64,000 nt of DNA from Dermatobacter hominis. Its GTDB lineage: Bacteria; Actinomycetota; Acidimicrobiia; Acidimicrobiales; Microtrichaceae. A program made the position numbers and the translations under genes. The notes under the pieces were generated by a model. It did not search any database. It was not told the origin of the DNA and saw only the letters and a list, made by a program, of their open reading frames with translations. Below, one piece after another: positions 40,508-48,937 of this stretch (position 1 is its first letter; each line of letters opens with the position of its first letter). Where the stretch lies: positions 1 through 64,000 of the forward strand of contig NZ_CP085840.1 of assembly GCF_020715685.1 (NCBI RefSeq), read 5' to 3'.

Positions 40508-41710
40508 ATGACCACCACCGACGCCTCCGGAGCGGGCCCCACCTGGGCGATCATCGCCGGGGGCGGCACCGCCGGCCACGTGCTGCCCGGCCTCGCCGTC
40601 GGTCGCGAGCTCGTCCGCCGCGGCCACGACCCGGCGTCGATCCACTTCGTCGGCGCCGAGCGGGGGATCGAGGTGCGCCTGGTGCCCGAGGCCGGCTTCG
40701 GCCTGACCGTGCTGCCGGGCCGCGGCATCGAGCGGACCGTCAGCCTCCAGAACGTGGTGGCGGTGCTCGGGCTCGTCTCGGCGCTGTGGAAGGCGATCGT
40801 GCTGGTGCGACGGCGCCGTCCCGCCGTCGTGCTGGCGCTCGGCGGGTTCGCCAGCGCGGCGTGCGCGATCGCCGCGGTGCTCTGGCGGGTGCCGCTCGTC
40901 GTGGCCGACCAGAACGCCCGTGCGGGCGCGGCCAACAAGCTCGTCGCCCGCTTCGCGGCGGCGTCGGCCGTGCCGTTCGAGGAGACCGATCTGCCCAAGG
41001 CGGTCGTGACCGGCAACCCGGTGCGCGAGGAGATCCTGGCCGTCGGCGCGGATCGCGACCGGGCCGGCGCCCGGGCCGAGCTCGGGCTGCCCGAGGACCG
41101 CACGGTGGTCGTGGCGTTCGCCGGCTCGCTCGGCTCGCGCCGCCTCAACACCGCGCTGTACGGCGCGGTCGAGCGCTGGGCGGACCGCGACGACCTGGCC
41201 GTGCACCACGTCATCGGCTCGCGGGACTGGGAGGACCGGCCCGACCTCGCCCGCGGCGCCGGCCTTGGGGACGGCGCCGGGGAGGGCGGGGCGGCCGAGG
41301 GCGCGACCGGGCTCGTGTACCAGCCGGTGCGCTACCAGGACCGCATGGACCTCGTGCTGGCGGCCGCCGACCTCGCCGTGTGCCGGGCCGGCGGCACGAC
41401 CGTCGCCGAGCTGGCGGTGGTCGGCGTGCCCGCGGTGCTCGTGCCCCTGCCGATCGCGACGCGCGACCACCAGACCGCGAACGCCGGCCCCCTGGTGCGC
41501 GCCGGCGCGGCGGTGCTCGTCGCCGACGACGAGCTCGACACCGACCGGCTCGTGGCCGAGGTCGAGCGCCTGCTCGGCGGTGGCGGTGGCGGCCTGACGG
41601 CGATGGGCGCGGCGGCGCGGTCGGTGGGCCGGCCCGACGCCGCGGCGGCGGTCGCCGACCTGGTCGAGCGCGCCGCGTCCGGCGAGCGGGGCGGGAGCGG
41701 CGGCCGGTGA
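40508..41710 (+). CDS. murG: MurG, lipid II-forming GlcNAc transferase
   Basis: The 400-residue GT28 enzyme transfers GlcNAc to lipid I on the inner membrane face. The N-terminal glycine loop is AIIAGGGTAGHVLPGLAVG, the second loop is VLALGGFASAACAIAA, QNARAGAANKLVARF follows, and the donor-binding segment is CRAGGTTVAELAVVGVPAVL followed by PLPIATRDHQTANA. A Gly/Ala/Glu-rich stretch (about residues 250-270) is inserted before VYQPVRYQDRM. The ATG at 40508 is chosen as the start nearest the first strand. The stop overlaps murC by 4 bp. Confidence 0.95.
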   Translation: MTTTDASGAGPTWAIIAGGGTAGHVLPGLAVGRELVRRGHDPASIHFVGAERGIEVRLVPEAGFGLTVLPGRGIERTVSLQNVVAVLGLVSALWKAIVLVRRRRPAVVLALGGFASAACAIAAVLWRVPLVVADQNARAGAANKLVARFAAASAVPFEETDLPKAVVTGNPVREEILAVGADRDRAGARAELGLPEDRTVVVAFAGSLGSRRLNTALYGAVERWADRDDLAVHHVIGSRDWEDRPDLARGAGLGDGAGEGGAAEGATGLVYQPVRYQDRMDLVLAAADLAVCRAGGTTVAELAVVGVPAVLVPLPIATRDHQTANAGPLVRAGAAVLVADDELDTDRLVAEVERLLGGGGGGLTAMGAAARSVGRPDAAAAVADLVERAASGERGGSGGR

Positions 41711-43107
41711 GCGCACCGCCCGACCTCGACCTGTCGGCGCCCCGGCGCGTGCACCTCGTCGCGATCGGGGGCGCGGGCATGAGCGGCATCGCCACCCTCC
41801 TCGCGCAGTCGGGGCACGAGGTGTCGGGCAGCGACGCGGTCGACTCACCCGTGCTCGACCGGCTCCGGAACCTGGGCGTGACGGCCTGGGTCGGCCACGA
41901 CGCCGGCCACGTCGCGTCGCTCGACGAGCTCGACGTGGTCGGGATCAGCACGGCGGTCCCCGACGACAACCCCGAGGTGGTCGCCGCGCACGACCGCGGC
42001 GTGCCGGTGCTGCGCCGCACCGGCCTGCTGCCGGCCCTCGCCGCCGTGCGACCGCTCCTGTCGGTCGCGGGCACCCACGGCAAGACCACCACCACGTCGC
42101 TGCTCGTCGCCGCGCTGCGCGGCGCCGGCGAGGACCCGTCGTTCCTCACCGGGGCGCCCGTCGCCGCGCTCGGCGGGGTGGCGGCCGCCTGGCGGCCCGG
42201 CCCGTGGCTGGTGCTCGAGGCCGACGAGAGCGATGGCTCGTTCCTGTCGGGCCCGAGGGCCGGGGCGATCGTGACGAACGTCGAGCCGGACCACCTGGAG
42301 CACTGGGGCGGGTGGGAGGCGCTGAAGGACGGCTTCCGGCGGTTCCTCGCCGGCACCGACGGCCCCCGCGTCGTCTGCGCCGACGACGAGGTCGCCGCCG
42401 AGCTCGGCGCCGAGTCCGGTGCGGCCACCTACGGCACCGCGGAGGGGTCGGACCACCGGGTCACCGACCTCGAGCTCGGTCCCGACGGCAGCCGGTTCCG
42501 CGTCGTCGGCCCGGGGGCGACGGTCGACGTGGCGCTGCCGCTGCCGGGGCTGCACAACGCCCTCGACGCCGCCGGCGCGCTGGCGCTGGTCGCCGAGCTG
42601 GGCCTCGACGTGGCGGCCGCCGCCGCCGGCCTCTCCGACTTCGGCGGGGTGGCCCGGCGCTTCGAGCGCAAGGGCGTCGCGGCGGGGGTGACCGTCGTCG
42701 ACGACTACGCGCACCTGCCGACCGAGGTGCGGGCCGCGCTCGCCGCCGGCGCGAGCGGGGGCTACGGGCGCGTGGTCGCCGTGTTCCAGCCCCACCGCTA
42801 CTCCCGGACCCAGGCGCTGTGGCGCGAGTTCGGCGAGGCCTTCGGCGACGCGGACCTGCTCGTCCTCACCGACGTGTACCCGGCGGGCGAGGCGCCCCGG
42901 CCGGGCGTCACCGGCAAGCTGCTCGTCGACGCCACGCTCGACCACCACCCGCACCGCCCGCTCGCCTGGATGCCGTCGCTCGACGACGTCGTCCGCTACC
43001 TCGTCGCCGCGCTGCGGCCCGGCGACCTCCTCATGACCGTCGGCGCGGGCGACGTCACGACCGTCGGGCCGCGCGTCCTCGAGCAGCTCGAGGCGGCGGG
43101 CGCATGA
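41707..43107 (+). CDS. murC: UDP-MurNAc:L-alanine ligase MurC
   Basis: The 466-residue ligase adds L-alanine to UDP-MurNAc. N-terminal UDP-binding loop VHLVAIGGAGMSGIATLLA, ATP loop SVAGTHGKTTTTSLLVA, VLEADESDGSFL, NVEPDHLEHWGGWEAL, and the C-terminal VVDDYAHLPTEVRAAL and AVFQPHRYSRTQAL motifs are all present and are specific to MurC. GTG at 41707 overlaps the murG stop and the stop overlaps murB, each by 4 bp. The order murG-murC-murB-ftsQ is common in actinobacteria and Firmicutes. Confidence 0.95.
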   Translation: MSAPPDLDLSAPRRVHLVAIGGAGMSGIATLLAQSGHEVSGSDAVDSPVLDRLRNLGVTAWVGHDAGHVASLDELDVVGISTAVPDDNPEVVAAHDRGVPVLRRTGLLPALAAVRPLLSVAGTHGKTTTTSLLVAALRGAGEDPSFLTGAPVAALGGVAAAWRPGPWLVLEADESDGSFLSGPRAGAIVTNVEPDHLEHWGGWEALKDGFRRFLAGTDGPRVVCADDEVAAELGAESGAATYGTAEGSDHRVTDLELGPDGSRFRVVGPGATVDVALPLPGLHNALDAAGALALVAELGLDVAAAAAGLSDFGGVARRFERKGVAAGVTVVDDYAHLPTEVRAALAAGASGGYGRVVAVFQPHRYSRTQALWREFGEAFGDADLLVLTDVYPAGEAPRPGVTGKLLVDATLDHHPHRPLAWMPSLDDVVRYLVAALRPGDLLMTVGAGDVTTVGPRVLEQLEAAGA

Positions 43108-44036
43108 GCGGCGAGGCCGTCTGGCGACCCGACGTCCCGATCGGGCCCCTCACCACCTACCGGGTGGGCGGCGCGGCCCGCTGGTTCCTGACCGTGCACC
43201 GGGTGGAGGACCTCCTCGACGTCGCCCGCCGCCTCGAGGGGCGGGCCGTCCTGGTGGTCGGCAAGGGCTCCAACCTCCTGGTCCGCGACGCGGGCTTCGA
43301 CGGCCTCGTCGTCCAGCTCGGTGACGCGTTCGCCGGCATCGACGTGCTCGACGGGCCCCGGTCCGACGAGGACGTGGCCGGGTCGGCGACCGTGCGCGCC
43401 GGCGGCGCCGCCTTCCTCCCCGTCGTGGCCCGCCGGACCGTGGCGGCGGGGCTGACCGGCTTCGAGTGGGCCGTCGGGGTGCCGGGTTCGATCGGCGGCG
43501 CGGTCCGCATGAACGCCGGCGGCCACGGCTCCGAGATCGCGGAATCCCTCGTCGGGGTCCGCGTGGTCGATCTCCGCACCGGGGAGGATGGGTCGGTGCC
43601 CGCCTCGGACCTCGACCTCGCGTACCGGAGCTCGAACGTCCGCGACGACCAGGTCGTCGTCCACGCCGACCTCCGGCTGCGGCCCGGCGACGTCGCCGCC
43701 GGCGAGGCCGAGCTGTCCGAGATCGTGCGGTGGCGGCGCGAGCACCAGCCGGGTGGGCAGAACGCCGGCTCGGTGTTCACCAACCCCGAGGGCGACTCGG
43801 CCGGACGCCTGATCGACGCCGCGGGGTGCCGGGGCCTGCGCATCGGCACCGCCGAGGTGTCGACCAAGCACGCCAACTTCATCCAGGCCGACGCGGGCGG
43901 CTCGGCCGACGACGTGTTCGCGCTCATGGTCGCGGTCGCCCGGCGGGTCATGGACGAGCACGGCGTCGAGCTGCACCCCGAGACGCGCATGGTCGGCTTC
44001 CCGCCCTTCGCGGAGGCGATCGGGGCCGCGCCGTGA
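43104..44036 (+). CDS. murB: UDP-N-acetylenolpyruvoylglucosamine reductase MurB
   Basis: The 310-residue FAD enzyme reduces the enolpyruvyl intermediate to UDP-MurNAc with NADPH. FAD-binding segments are VVGKGSNLLVRDAGFDG and AVGVPGSIGGAVRMNAGGHG. The catalytic Ser lies in GGQNAGSVFTNPEGDSAG, and STKHANFIQADAGGSADDV is the C-terminal motif. The absence of the extra domain of E. coli-type enzymes marks it as type II. ATG at 43104 overlaps murC and the stop overlaps ftsQ by 4 bp. Confidence 0.95.
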   Translation: MSGEAVWRPDVPIGPLTTYRVGGAARWFLTVHRVEDLLDVARRLEGRAVLVVGKGSNLLVRDAGFDGLVVQLGDAFAGIDVLDGPRSDEDVAGSATVRAGGAAFLPVVARRTVAAGLTGFEWAVGVPGSIGGAVRMNAGGHGSEIAESLVGVRVVDLRTGEDGSVPASDLDLAYRSSNVRDDQVVVHADLRLRPGDVAAGEAELSEIVRWRREHQPGGQNAGSVFTNPEGDSAGRLIDAAGCRGLRIGTAEVSTKHANFIQADAGGSADDVFALMVAVARRVMDEHGVELHPETRMVGFPPFAEAIGAAP

Positions 44037-45094
44037 CCGGGACGATCACGCCGCCCCGCCGGCCGCCGGCCCGCGCTGCGGAGCAGGGCACCGGCCGCGA
44101 GGACCCGCGCATGGCGCGACGTCGTGAGGACGTGCAGGCCGCGGCGCGCCGGCGCCGCCGGATCGTGGCCGCCGTGGTGGCCGCGCTCGTCGCGCTGTCG
44201 GCCGCGGCGGTCGGCGTGCTGCGCTCGCCGCTGCTCGACGTCGACCGGGTGTCGGTGGCCGGCTCCACCTCCGTCGACGCCGACGCGGTGCGGCGGGCGA
44301 GCGGCATCGACCGCGGCGACGCGCTGGTCGACGTCGACCTCGGCGCCGCCCGGCGGGCCGTGATGGCGCTGCCCGGGGTCGCCTCGGCCCGGGTGGCCCG
44401 CGACTGGCCGGGCACGGTCCGCATCTCGGTGACCGACGAGGTGGCGCTCGCCGTCCTCGTGGTCGACGATCGGCGCACGGTGATCGGTCGGGGCGGCCGG
44501 GTGCTCGGGCCGGCCGCCGGCGATGACGGCGACGGCGGGGGAGCGACCGGCGCGGCCGACGGTGCGGCCGGCGAGCCGGTCGAGGGGGCGGGGCTGCCCC
44601 AGGTCGCGGTCGAGGACACCTCGATCGGGGCCCGGCTGGCCACCGGCGACCAGGTGCCCGAGGAGCTCGACGGCCTGGTGGTGGTGCTGGAGCAGCTCCC
44701 GGAGCAGGTCCGGTTCCGGCTCGGCACGGTCGAGCTCGCCCGCGACGGCGCCGTCACGTTCGTGCTCGCCGACGACGCCGGACGGGTGATCCTCGGGCGA
44801 CCCGAGGAGGTGCCGGCCAAGCTCCTGACGGCCGCCAGCCTGCTGGCCGGCGCCCGCCTCGACTGCCTCGACGTGCTCGACGTCAGGGAGCCCGGTCGAC
44901 CGACGATCAGCCGGCGGGCGGGCTGCGATCCCGGGGCCCCCACGGTGGGCGCGTCGACGACCGTGCCGACCACGACGACCCCAAAGGGCACCGGCGGCGC
45001 CGGCACGAAGAAGGGGACGGCGGGCAACGGGACGACCGGTGGCGCGGCCACGAAGGGCGCGACCACGACCACGGCGGCCGGGGGCACGGGGTGA
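44033..45094 (+). CDS. ftsQ: FtsQ, POTRA-domain division protein
   Basis: The 353-residue bitopic protein has a cytoplasmic basic tail (1-~45), a membrane helix at about 46-66 ([20 protein letters not shown]), then the POTRA domain ([20 protein letters not shown], through [19 protein letters not shown]). The FtsQ beta domain follows, interrupted by a Gly/Ala/Asp-rich insertion ([19 protein letters not shown]). The last ~55 residues are Thr/Gly/Lys rich, resembling the tails of FtsL and FtsI in the same cluster. GTG at 44033 overlaps the murB stop by 4 bp. The 94-bp gap to ftsZ holds a promoter. Confidence 0.92.
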   Translation: MTGTITPPRRPPARAAEQGTGREDPRMARRREDVQAAARRRRRIVAAVVAALVALSAAAVGVLRSPLLDVDRVSVAGSTSVDADAVRRASGIDRGDALVDVDLGAARRAVMALPGVASARVARDWPGTVRISVTDEVALAVLVVDDRRTVIGRGGRVLGPAAGDDGDGGGATGAADGAAGEPVEGAGLPQVAVEDTSIGARLATGDQVPEELDGLVVVLEQLPEQVRFRLGTVELARDGAVTFVLADDAGRVILGRPEEVPAKLLTAASLLAGARLDCLDVLDVREPGRPTISRRAGCDPGAPTVGASTTVPTTTTPKGTGGAGTKKGTAGNGTTGGAATKGATTTTAAGGTG

Positions 45095-45100
45095 CGGTCG

Positions 45101-45130
45101 TTGCTTCCTGCTCTCAGGCGGCCGTAACCT
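45101..45130 (+). promoter_or_regulatory. ftsZ promoter in the ftsQ-ftsZ gap
   Basis: TTGCTT (45101-45106), 18-nt spacer, TAACCT (45125-45130). Expected start near 45137 gives a leader of about 50 nt with the strong ribosome site GGAGGTG (45172-45178) 10 nt before the ATG. An extra ftsZ promoter at this place is common in actinobacteria. Confidence 0.55.
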
Positions 45131-45188
45131 TGCCGGTCGCATCACCGGGCCACGAACGCGCCCCGGTTTCTGGAGGTGTCTGAGACCG

Positions 45189-46295
45189 ATGGCCCACAAC
45201 CCGCAGAACTACCTCGCCGTCATCAAGGTGATCGGCGTCGGCGGAGGTGGCTGCAACGCGGTGAACCGGATGATCGACGCCGGGCTCAAGGGCGTGGAGT
45301 TCATCGCCATCAACACCGACGCCCAGGCGCTGCTCATGAGCGACGCCGACATCAAGCTCGACATCGGCCGTGAGCTGACCCGCGGGCTCGGCGCCGGCTC
45401 CGATCCCGAGGTCGGTCGCCAGGCCGCCGAGGACCACCGCTCCGAGATCGAGGAGGTGCTCCGCGGCGCCGACATGGTGTTCGTCACCGCGGGCGAGGGC
45501 GGCGGCACCGGCACCGGCGCGGCGCCCGTGGTCGCCGAGATCGGCAAGTCGCAGGGGGCCCTGACGATCGCCGTGGTCACCCGGCCGTTCGGCTTCGAGG
45601 GTCGTCGCCGCAGCGTCCAGGCCGACCAGGGCATCGGGAAGCTCAAGGAGAAGGTCGACACCCAGATCGTCATCCCGAACGACCGTCTGCTCACCGTCGC
45701 CAACGACAAGACCTCGGTGCTCAACGCCTTCAAGATGGCCGACGAGGTGCTCCTCCAGGGCGTCCAGGGCATCACCGACCTGATCACCACGCCGGGCCTG
45801 ATCAACACCGACTTCGCCGACGTGCGCATGATCATGAACGACGCCGGCAGCGCGCTGATGGGCGTCGGCTACGCGACCGGTGAGGGCCGGGCGCTGCACG
45901 CCGCCCGCCAGGCGATCTCGTCGCCGCTGCTCGAGGCCGCGATCGACGGCGCCCGCGGGATCCTGCTCAACATCTCGGGTGGCTCGGACCTCGGCCTGTT
46001 CGAGGTCAACGAGGCGGCGCAGGTCATCCACGAGGTCGCGCACCCCGAGGCGAACATCATCTTCGGTGCGGTCATCGACGACGAGCTCGGCGACGAGGTC
46101 CGCATCACGGTGATCGCCGCGGGCTTCGAGCGCTGGGACGAGTCGAAGGGCAGCCGCCGGCCGTCGGGCGCGGCGAGCGGCGCCGCCCGCGAGGACGACC
46201 GCCCGAGCTCCATCGGCGACGTGTTCGCCGACAACGACGAGGACGAGCTGTTCGGCGGGGACGACGACTTCGACGTCCCGTCGTTCCTCAAGTGA
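45189..46295 (+). CDS. ftsZ: Cell division GTPase FtsZ
   Basis: The 368-residue tubulin homologue forms the Z ring. The N-terminal GTPase domain has [17 protein letters not shown], the tubulin signature [18 protein letters not shown], and the T7 loop [15 protein letters not shown] for hydrolysis. The short acidic/Ser-rich linker ends in [11 protein letters not shown], the conserved C-terminal peptide that binds SepF and other partners. The start at ATG 45189 is set by the GGAGGTG site. FtsA is absent from the cluster, as usual in actinobacteria; SepF, encoded 1.6 kb downstream, is the probable membrane anchor. Confidence 0.97.
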   Translation: MAHNPQNYLAVIKVIGVGGGGCNAVNRMIDAGLKGVEFIAINTDAQALLMSDADIKLDIGRELTRGLGAGSDPEVGRQAAEDHRSEIEEVLRGADMVFVTAGEGGGTGTGAAPVVAEIGKSQGALTIAVVTRPFGFEGRRRSVQADQGIGKLKEKVDTQIVIPNDRLLTVANDKTSVLNAFKMADEVLLQGVQGITDLITTPGLINTDFADVRMIMNDAGSALMGVGYATGEGRALHAARQAISSPLLEAAIDGARGILLNISGGSDLGLFEVNEAAQVIHEVAHPEANIIFGAVIDDELGDEVRITVIAAGFERWDESKGSRRPSGAASGAAREDDRPSSIGDVFADNDEDELFGGDDDFDVPSFLK

Positions 46296-46344
46296 CCCCG
46301 CCCCGGGCCGTCCGGGCCCGAGCGACCAGGGCGGTCTGACCCCC

Positions 46345-47106
46345 GTGCCGCGCCGGGAGGTCCTCCACACCCCTGGACTGCCCTCCGCGCACCTCGCCTT
46401 CACCGACGCCTCCGACGGCGACCTGCGCGTGCCCGAACCGGGCCTGTCGGAGTCGCCCGAGGTCGCCGCACGCCGCCATCGCATCGCCCCGCACCCCTGG
46501 ACGTGGCTGCGACAGGTGCACGGCCGGCGCGTCGTCGAGGCCGACGCCCCGGGGCTGTGGCAGGGCACCGAGGCCGATGCCGCCGTGTCGGCCACGCTCG
46601 GCACCGTGCTGTCGGTCCACACCGCCGACTGCGCCGGCGTCGTGTTCGTCGGCGACGGCGAGGACCCGGCGACCGAGGAGCCCATCCGGGTCGTCGGCGC
46701 CGCGCACGCCGGTTGGCGGGGCCTCCAGGACGGTGTGATCGAAGCGACCGTCGACGCGATGCGCCGGCTCGGGGCCAACTCCTTCACGTGGGACCTCGGC
46801 CCGTGCATCTCGCCGGCGGCCTACGAGTTCGGCGAGGCCGAGCTCGACCGGTTGTGCGACCAGCTCGGCGACGACCTTCGCGCCACCACGCTCGACGGCG
46901 CCCCCGCGCTCGACGTCCGGGCGGGGGTGCGCGCCGCGCTCCGCCGGGCCGGCGTCGACGCCGGCGCCGGGACCGGTCCCGACGTGGTGCCGTGCACCGC
47001 GCTCGACGAGGGCTTCTTCTCCTGGCGCGCCCGCCAGGACGCCGGCCGCCAGGCCGCGGTCGTCTGGCTCGCCCCCGACGACCACGACTACCCCTGGCAC
47101 CCGTGA
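46345..47106 (+). CDS. pgeF: PgeF/YfiH family (laccase-domain) protein
   Basis: The 253-residue metalloenzyme belongs to the YfiH family, described both as peptidoglycan editing factor and as purine nucleoside-processing enzyme. Zinc-binding motifs are WLRQVHGRRVV, SVHTADCAGVVFVG and VGAAHAGWRGLQDGVIE, and the LGPCISPAAYEFGE stretch is characteristic. GTG at 46345 is 49 bp after ftsZ. Its stop overlaps the YggS-type gene by 4 bp. The pair sits between ftsZ and sepF in many actinobacteria, which supports the assignment. Confidence 0.9.
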   Translation: MPRREVLHTPGLPSAHLAFTDASDGDLRVPEPGLSESPEVAARRHRIAPHPWTWLRQVHGRRVVEADAPGLWQGTEADAAVSATLGTVLSVHTADCAGVVFVGDGEDPATEEPIRVVGAAHAGWRGLQDGVIEATVDAMRRLGANSFTWDLGPCISPAAYEFGEAELDRLCDQLGDDLRATTLDGAPALDVRAGVRAALRRAGVDAGAGTGPDVVPCTALDEGFFSWRARQDAGRQAAVVWLAPDDHDYPWHP

Positions 47107-47801
47107 CCACGCCGTCGGCGCCGGCCGACCCCGCCCTCGTCGAGCGCATCGCCGAGCGCGGCGAGTCGCTGCGGCGGCGGATCGCCGAGCGGACCGACCG
47201 CGACGTCACGGTCGTGTGCGTCACCAAGGCCCACCCGCCCGCGGTCGCGGCGGCCGCGCTCGCCGCGGGGTTCCGGGACCTCGGGGAGAACTACGCGCAG
47301 GAGCTGCGGGACAAGGCCGCGCCGGTGGCCGAGGTGGCCGAGGCGCTCGGGAGCGCCCCCGTGCGGTGGCACTTCATCGGCCGGCTGCAGACGAACAAGG
47401 TGCGGCTCATCGCGCCCGCGGTCTCCCTCTGGGAGTCGGTCGACCGGGCGTCGCTCGCCTCGCAGATCGCGGGCCGCGCCCCCGGCGCCGCGGTGCTGGT
47501 GCAGCTCGACCTCGCCGGCCTGCCCGACCGCGGGGGCTGCCCGCCCGACGAGGCGCCCGAGCTCGTGGCGCGCTGCCGCGAGCTGGGACTCGACGTCCGT
47601 GGCCTGATGGGCGTCGGCCCGCCGGGCGACCCGGAGCTGGCCCGGCCAGGGTTCCGCCGGCTCGTGGCGATGGCCGACGACCTGGGCCTGCCCGAGCGCT
47701 CGATCGGCATGAGCGCGGACCTCGACGTCGCGGTCGACGAGGGGGCGACGATCGTGCGGGTCGGGTCCGCGCTGGTCGGTCCGCGTCCGCCCCGGACGTG
47801 A
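47103..47801 (+). CDS. YggS/PLPBP family pyridoxal phosphate homeostasis protein
   Basis: The 232-residue single-domain PLP protein has the fold of alanine racemase's barrel. Lys in VVCVTKAHPPAVAAAALAAG binds PLP, and GENYAQELRDKA, RWHFIGRLQTNKVRLI and MSADLDVAVDEGATIVRVGS are family motifs. It is thought to balance vitamin B6 and amino-acid pools and has no known catalytic activity. GTG at 47103 overlaps the pgeF stop by 4 bp. This is the standard neighbour of sepF in Gram-positive division clusters. Confidence 0.92.
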   Translation: MTTPSAPADPALVERIAERGESLRRRIAERTDRDVTVVCVTKAHPPAVAAAALAAGFRDLGENYAQELRDKAAPVAEVAEALGSAPVRWHFIGRLQTNKVRLIAPAVSLWESVDRASLASQIAGRAPGAAVLVQLDLAGLPDRGGCPPDEAPELVARCRELGLDVRGLMGVGPPGDPELARPGFRRLVAMADDLGLPERSIGMSADLDVAVDEGATIVRVGSALVGPRPPRT

Positions 47802-47900
47802 CCCCGGTCCCGCGGGCCCCGGGCTCGTCGGCCACGGCCCGGGGAAGGAGACGTCGGCGGGAGGTGGCCCGGCGGTCCATCCCCCCAGGGTCACCGCCAC

Positions 47901-47906
47901 TACACT
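47901..47906 (+). promoter_or_regulatory. Candidate -10 (TACACT) for sepF
   Basis: TACACT lies 19 nt before the sepF ATG. The short leader contains GAGGAGCGAGG, a good ribosome site, so this gene is not leaderless. Confidence 0.45.
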
Positions 47907-47925
47907 CCGCGGCCGAGGAGCGAGG

Positions 47926-48549
47926 ATGTCGAACTTCATGAAGAACGCACGCTCCTGGCTCGGTCTGGGCCAGGACCCGTACTACGACACCGAGTACGCG
48001 GATCCGCCGCTCGACGACGAGTGGGTGGACGACGACGAGCCCGAGGACGACATCGTCGACGTCGCCCCGGCCGCGCCGGCGCCGACCCGGCCCCGTGCGG
48101 TGCCGCAGCGGCGGACCGCCGCGGGGCCGAACGTCCGCTCCGTCCCCGGTCCCGCGCCGAGCTCCGAGCCCGACGACGGCGACGGCGGCGTCCGCGTGAT
48201 CGCGGCCACCCCGGGCACCGGCCCCGAGGTCGACCACACCCGCGGCGTGGTCCGGCCGCTCCCGGGCGTGGCCCGCCCCCACGTCGTGACGCCCCGCAGC
48301 TTCAACGACGTGCAGGAGGTGGCCGACACCTTCAAGCGCAACCAGCCGGTCATCCTCAACCTCCAGGGCGTCGACCGCGACCTCTCCCGTCGGCTCATCG
48401 ACTTCGGTTCCGGCCTCTGCTACGGCCTCGAGGGGAACATGGAGCGCGTCACCGACCAGGTGTTCCTGCTGACGCCGCACGGTGCCGAGGTGTCCGACGA
48501 CGACCGTCGGCGCATCCGCGAAGGCGGTCTGACCGCCGACGAGCGCTGA
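47926..48549 (+). CDS. sepF: Cell division protein SepF
   Basis: The 207-residue protein has the N-terminal amphipathic membrane-binding helix (MSNFMKNARSWLGLG), an acidic/Pro-rich linker (to ~120) and the C-terminal SepF domain: PRSFNDVQEVADTFKRNQPV, then ILNLQGVDRDLSRRLIDFGS and GLCYGLEGNMERVTDQVFLL. SepF tethers FtsZ to the membrane and aligns filaments. It is essential in actinobacteria lacking FtsA. ATG at 47926 follows GAGGAGCGAGG directly. yggT follows after 19 bp. Confidence 0.95.
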   Translation: MSNFMKNARSWLGLGQDPYYDTEYADPPLDDEWVDDDEPEDDIVDVAPAAPAPTRPRAVPQRRTAAGPNVRSVPGPAPSSEPDDGDGGVRVIAATPGTGPEVDHTRGVVRPLPGVARPHVVTPRSFNDVQEVADTFKRNQPVILNLQGVDRDLSRRLIDFGSGLCYGLEGNMERVTDQVFLLTPHGAEVSDDDRRRIREGGLTADER

Positions 48550-48568
48550 TCCAGCCGGCGCGCTCCCG

Positions 48569-48826
48569 ATGATCATCATCTCCTGGGCCCTGACGGCCCT
48601 GCTCATCCTGCTCGTCCTCCGCGCCGTGCTCAGCTGGTTCCCCCCAGGCGGCCCGGTGTTCGAGCAGATCAACAACATCGCCTACGTCTCGACCGAGTGG
48701 CTGCTCGCCCCGGTGCGGAGGGTGGTGCCCCCGCTGCAGCTCGGCGGCGTGGCCCTCGACCTGTCGTTCATGGTGGTGTTCGTCGTCATCCTGCTGCTGC
48801 AGGGCGTCGTCGCCTCTGCCGCCTGA
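48569..48826 (+). CDS. YggT family membrane protein
   Basis: The 85-residue protein has two membrane segments (IIISWALTALLILLVLRAVL and LSFMVVFVVILLLQGVV) with the family motif SWFPPGG between them and an EWLLAPVRRVVPP amphipathic stretch. YggT proteins are encoded between sepF and divIVA in actinobacteria and cyanobacteria, with a proposed role in division or ion stress. ATG at 48569 lies 19 bp after the sepF stop. Confidence 0.88.
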   Translation: MIIISWALTALLILLVLRAVLSWFPPGGPVFEQINNIAYVSTEWLLAPVRRVVPPLQLGGVALDLSFMVVFVVILLLQGVVASAA

Positions 48827-48924
48827 ACCGGTCACCTGCCGTTCACCCGTGCGGGAGCGCCGGGGGACCCGCTCCCCCCACGGACGGTGACATGACGGTT
48901 CGGTGACGGGCGTTCGGTGGGGAC

Positions 48925-48930
48925 TAGCAT
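48925..48930 (+). promoter_or_regulatory. Candidate -10 (TAGCAT) for leaderless divIVA
   Basis: TAGCAT ends 7 nt before the ATG at 48938; the gap has no ribosome site. Confidence 0.5.
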
Positions 48931-48937
48931 CGCCCGC

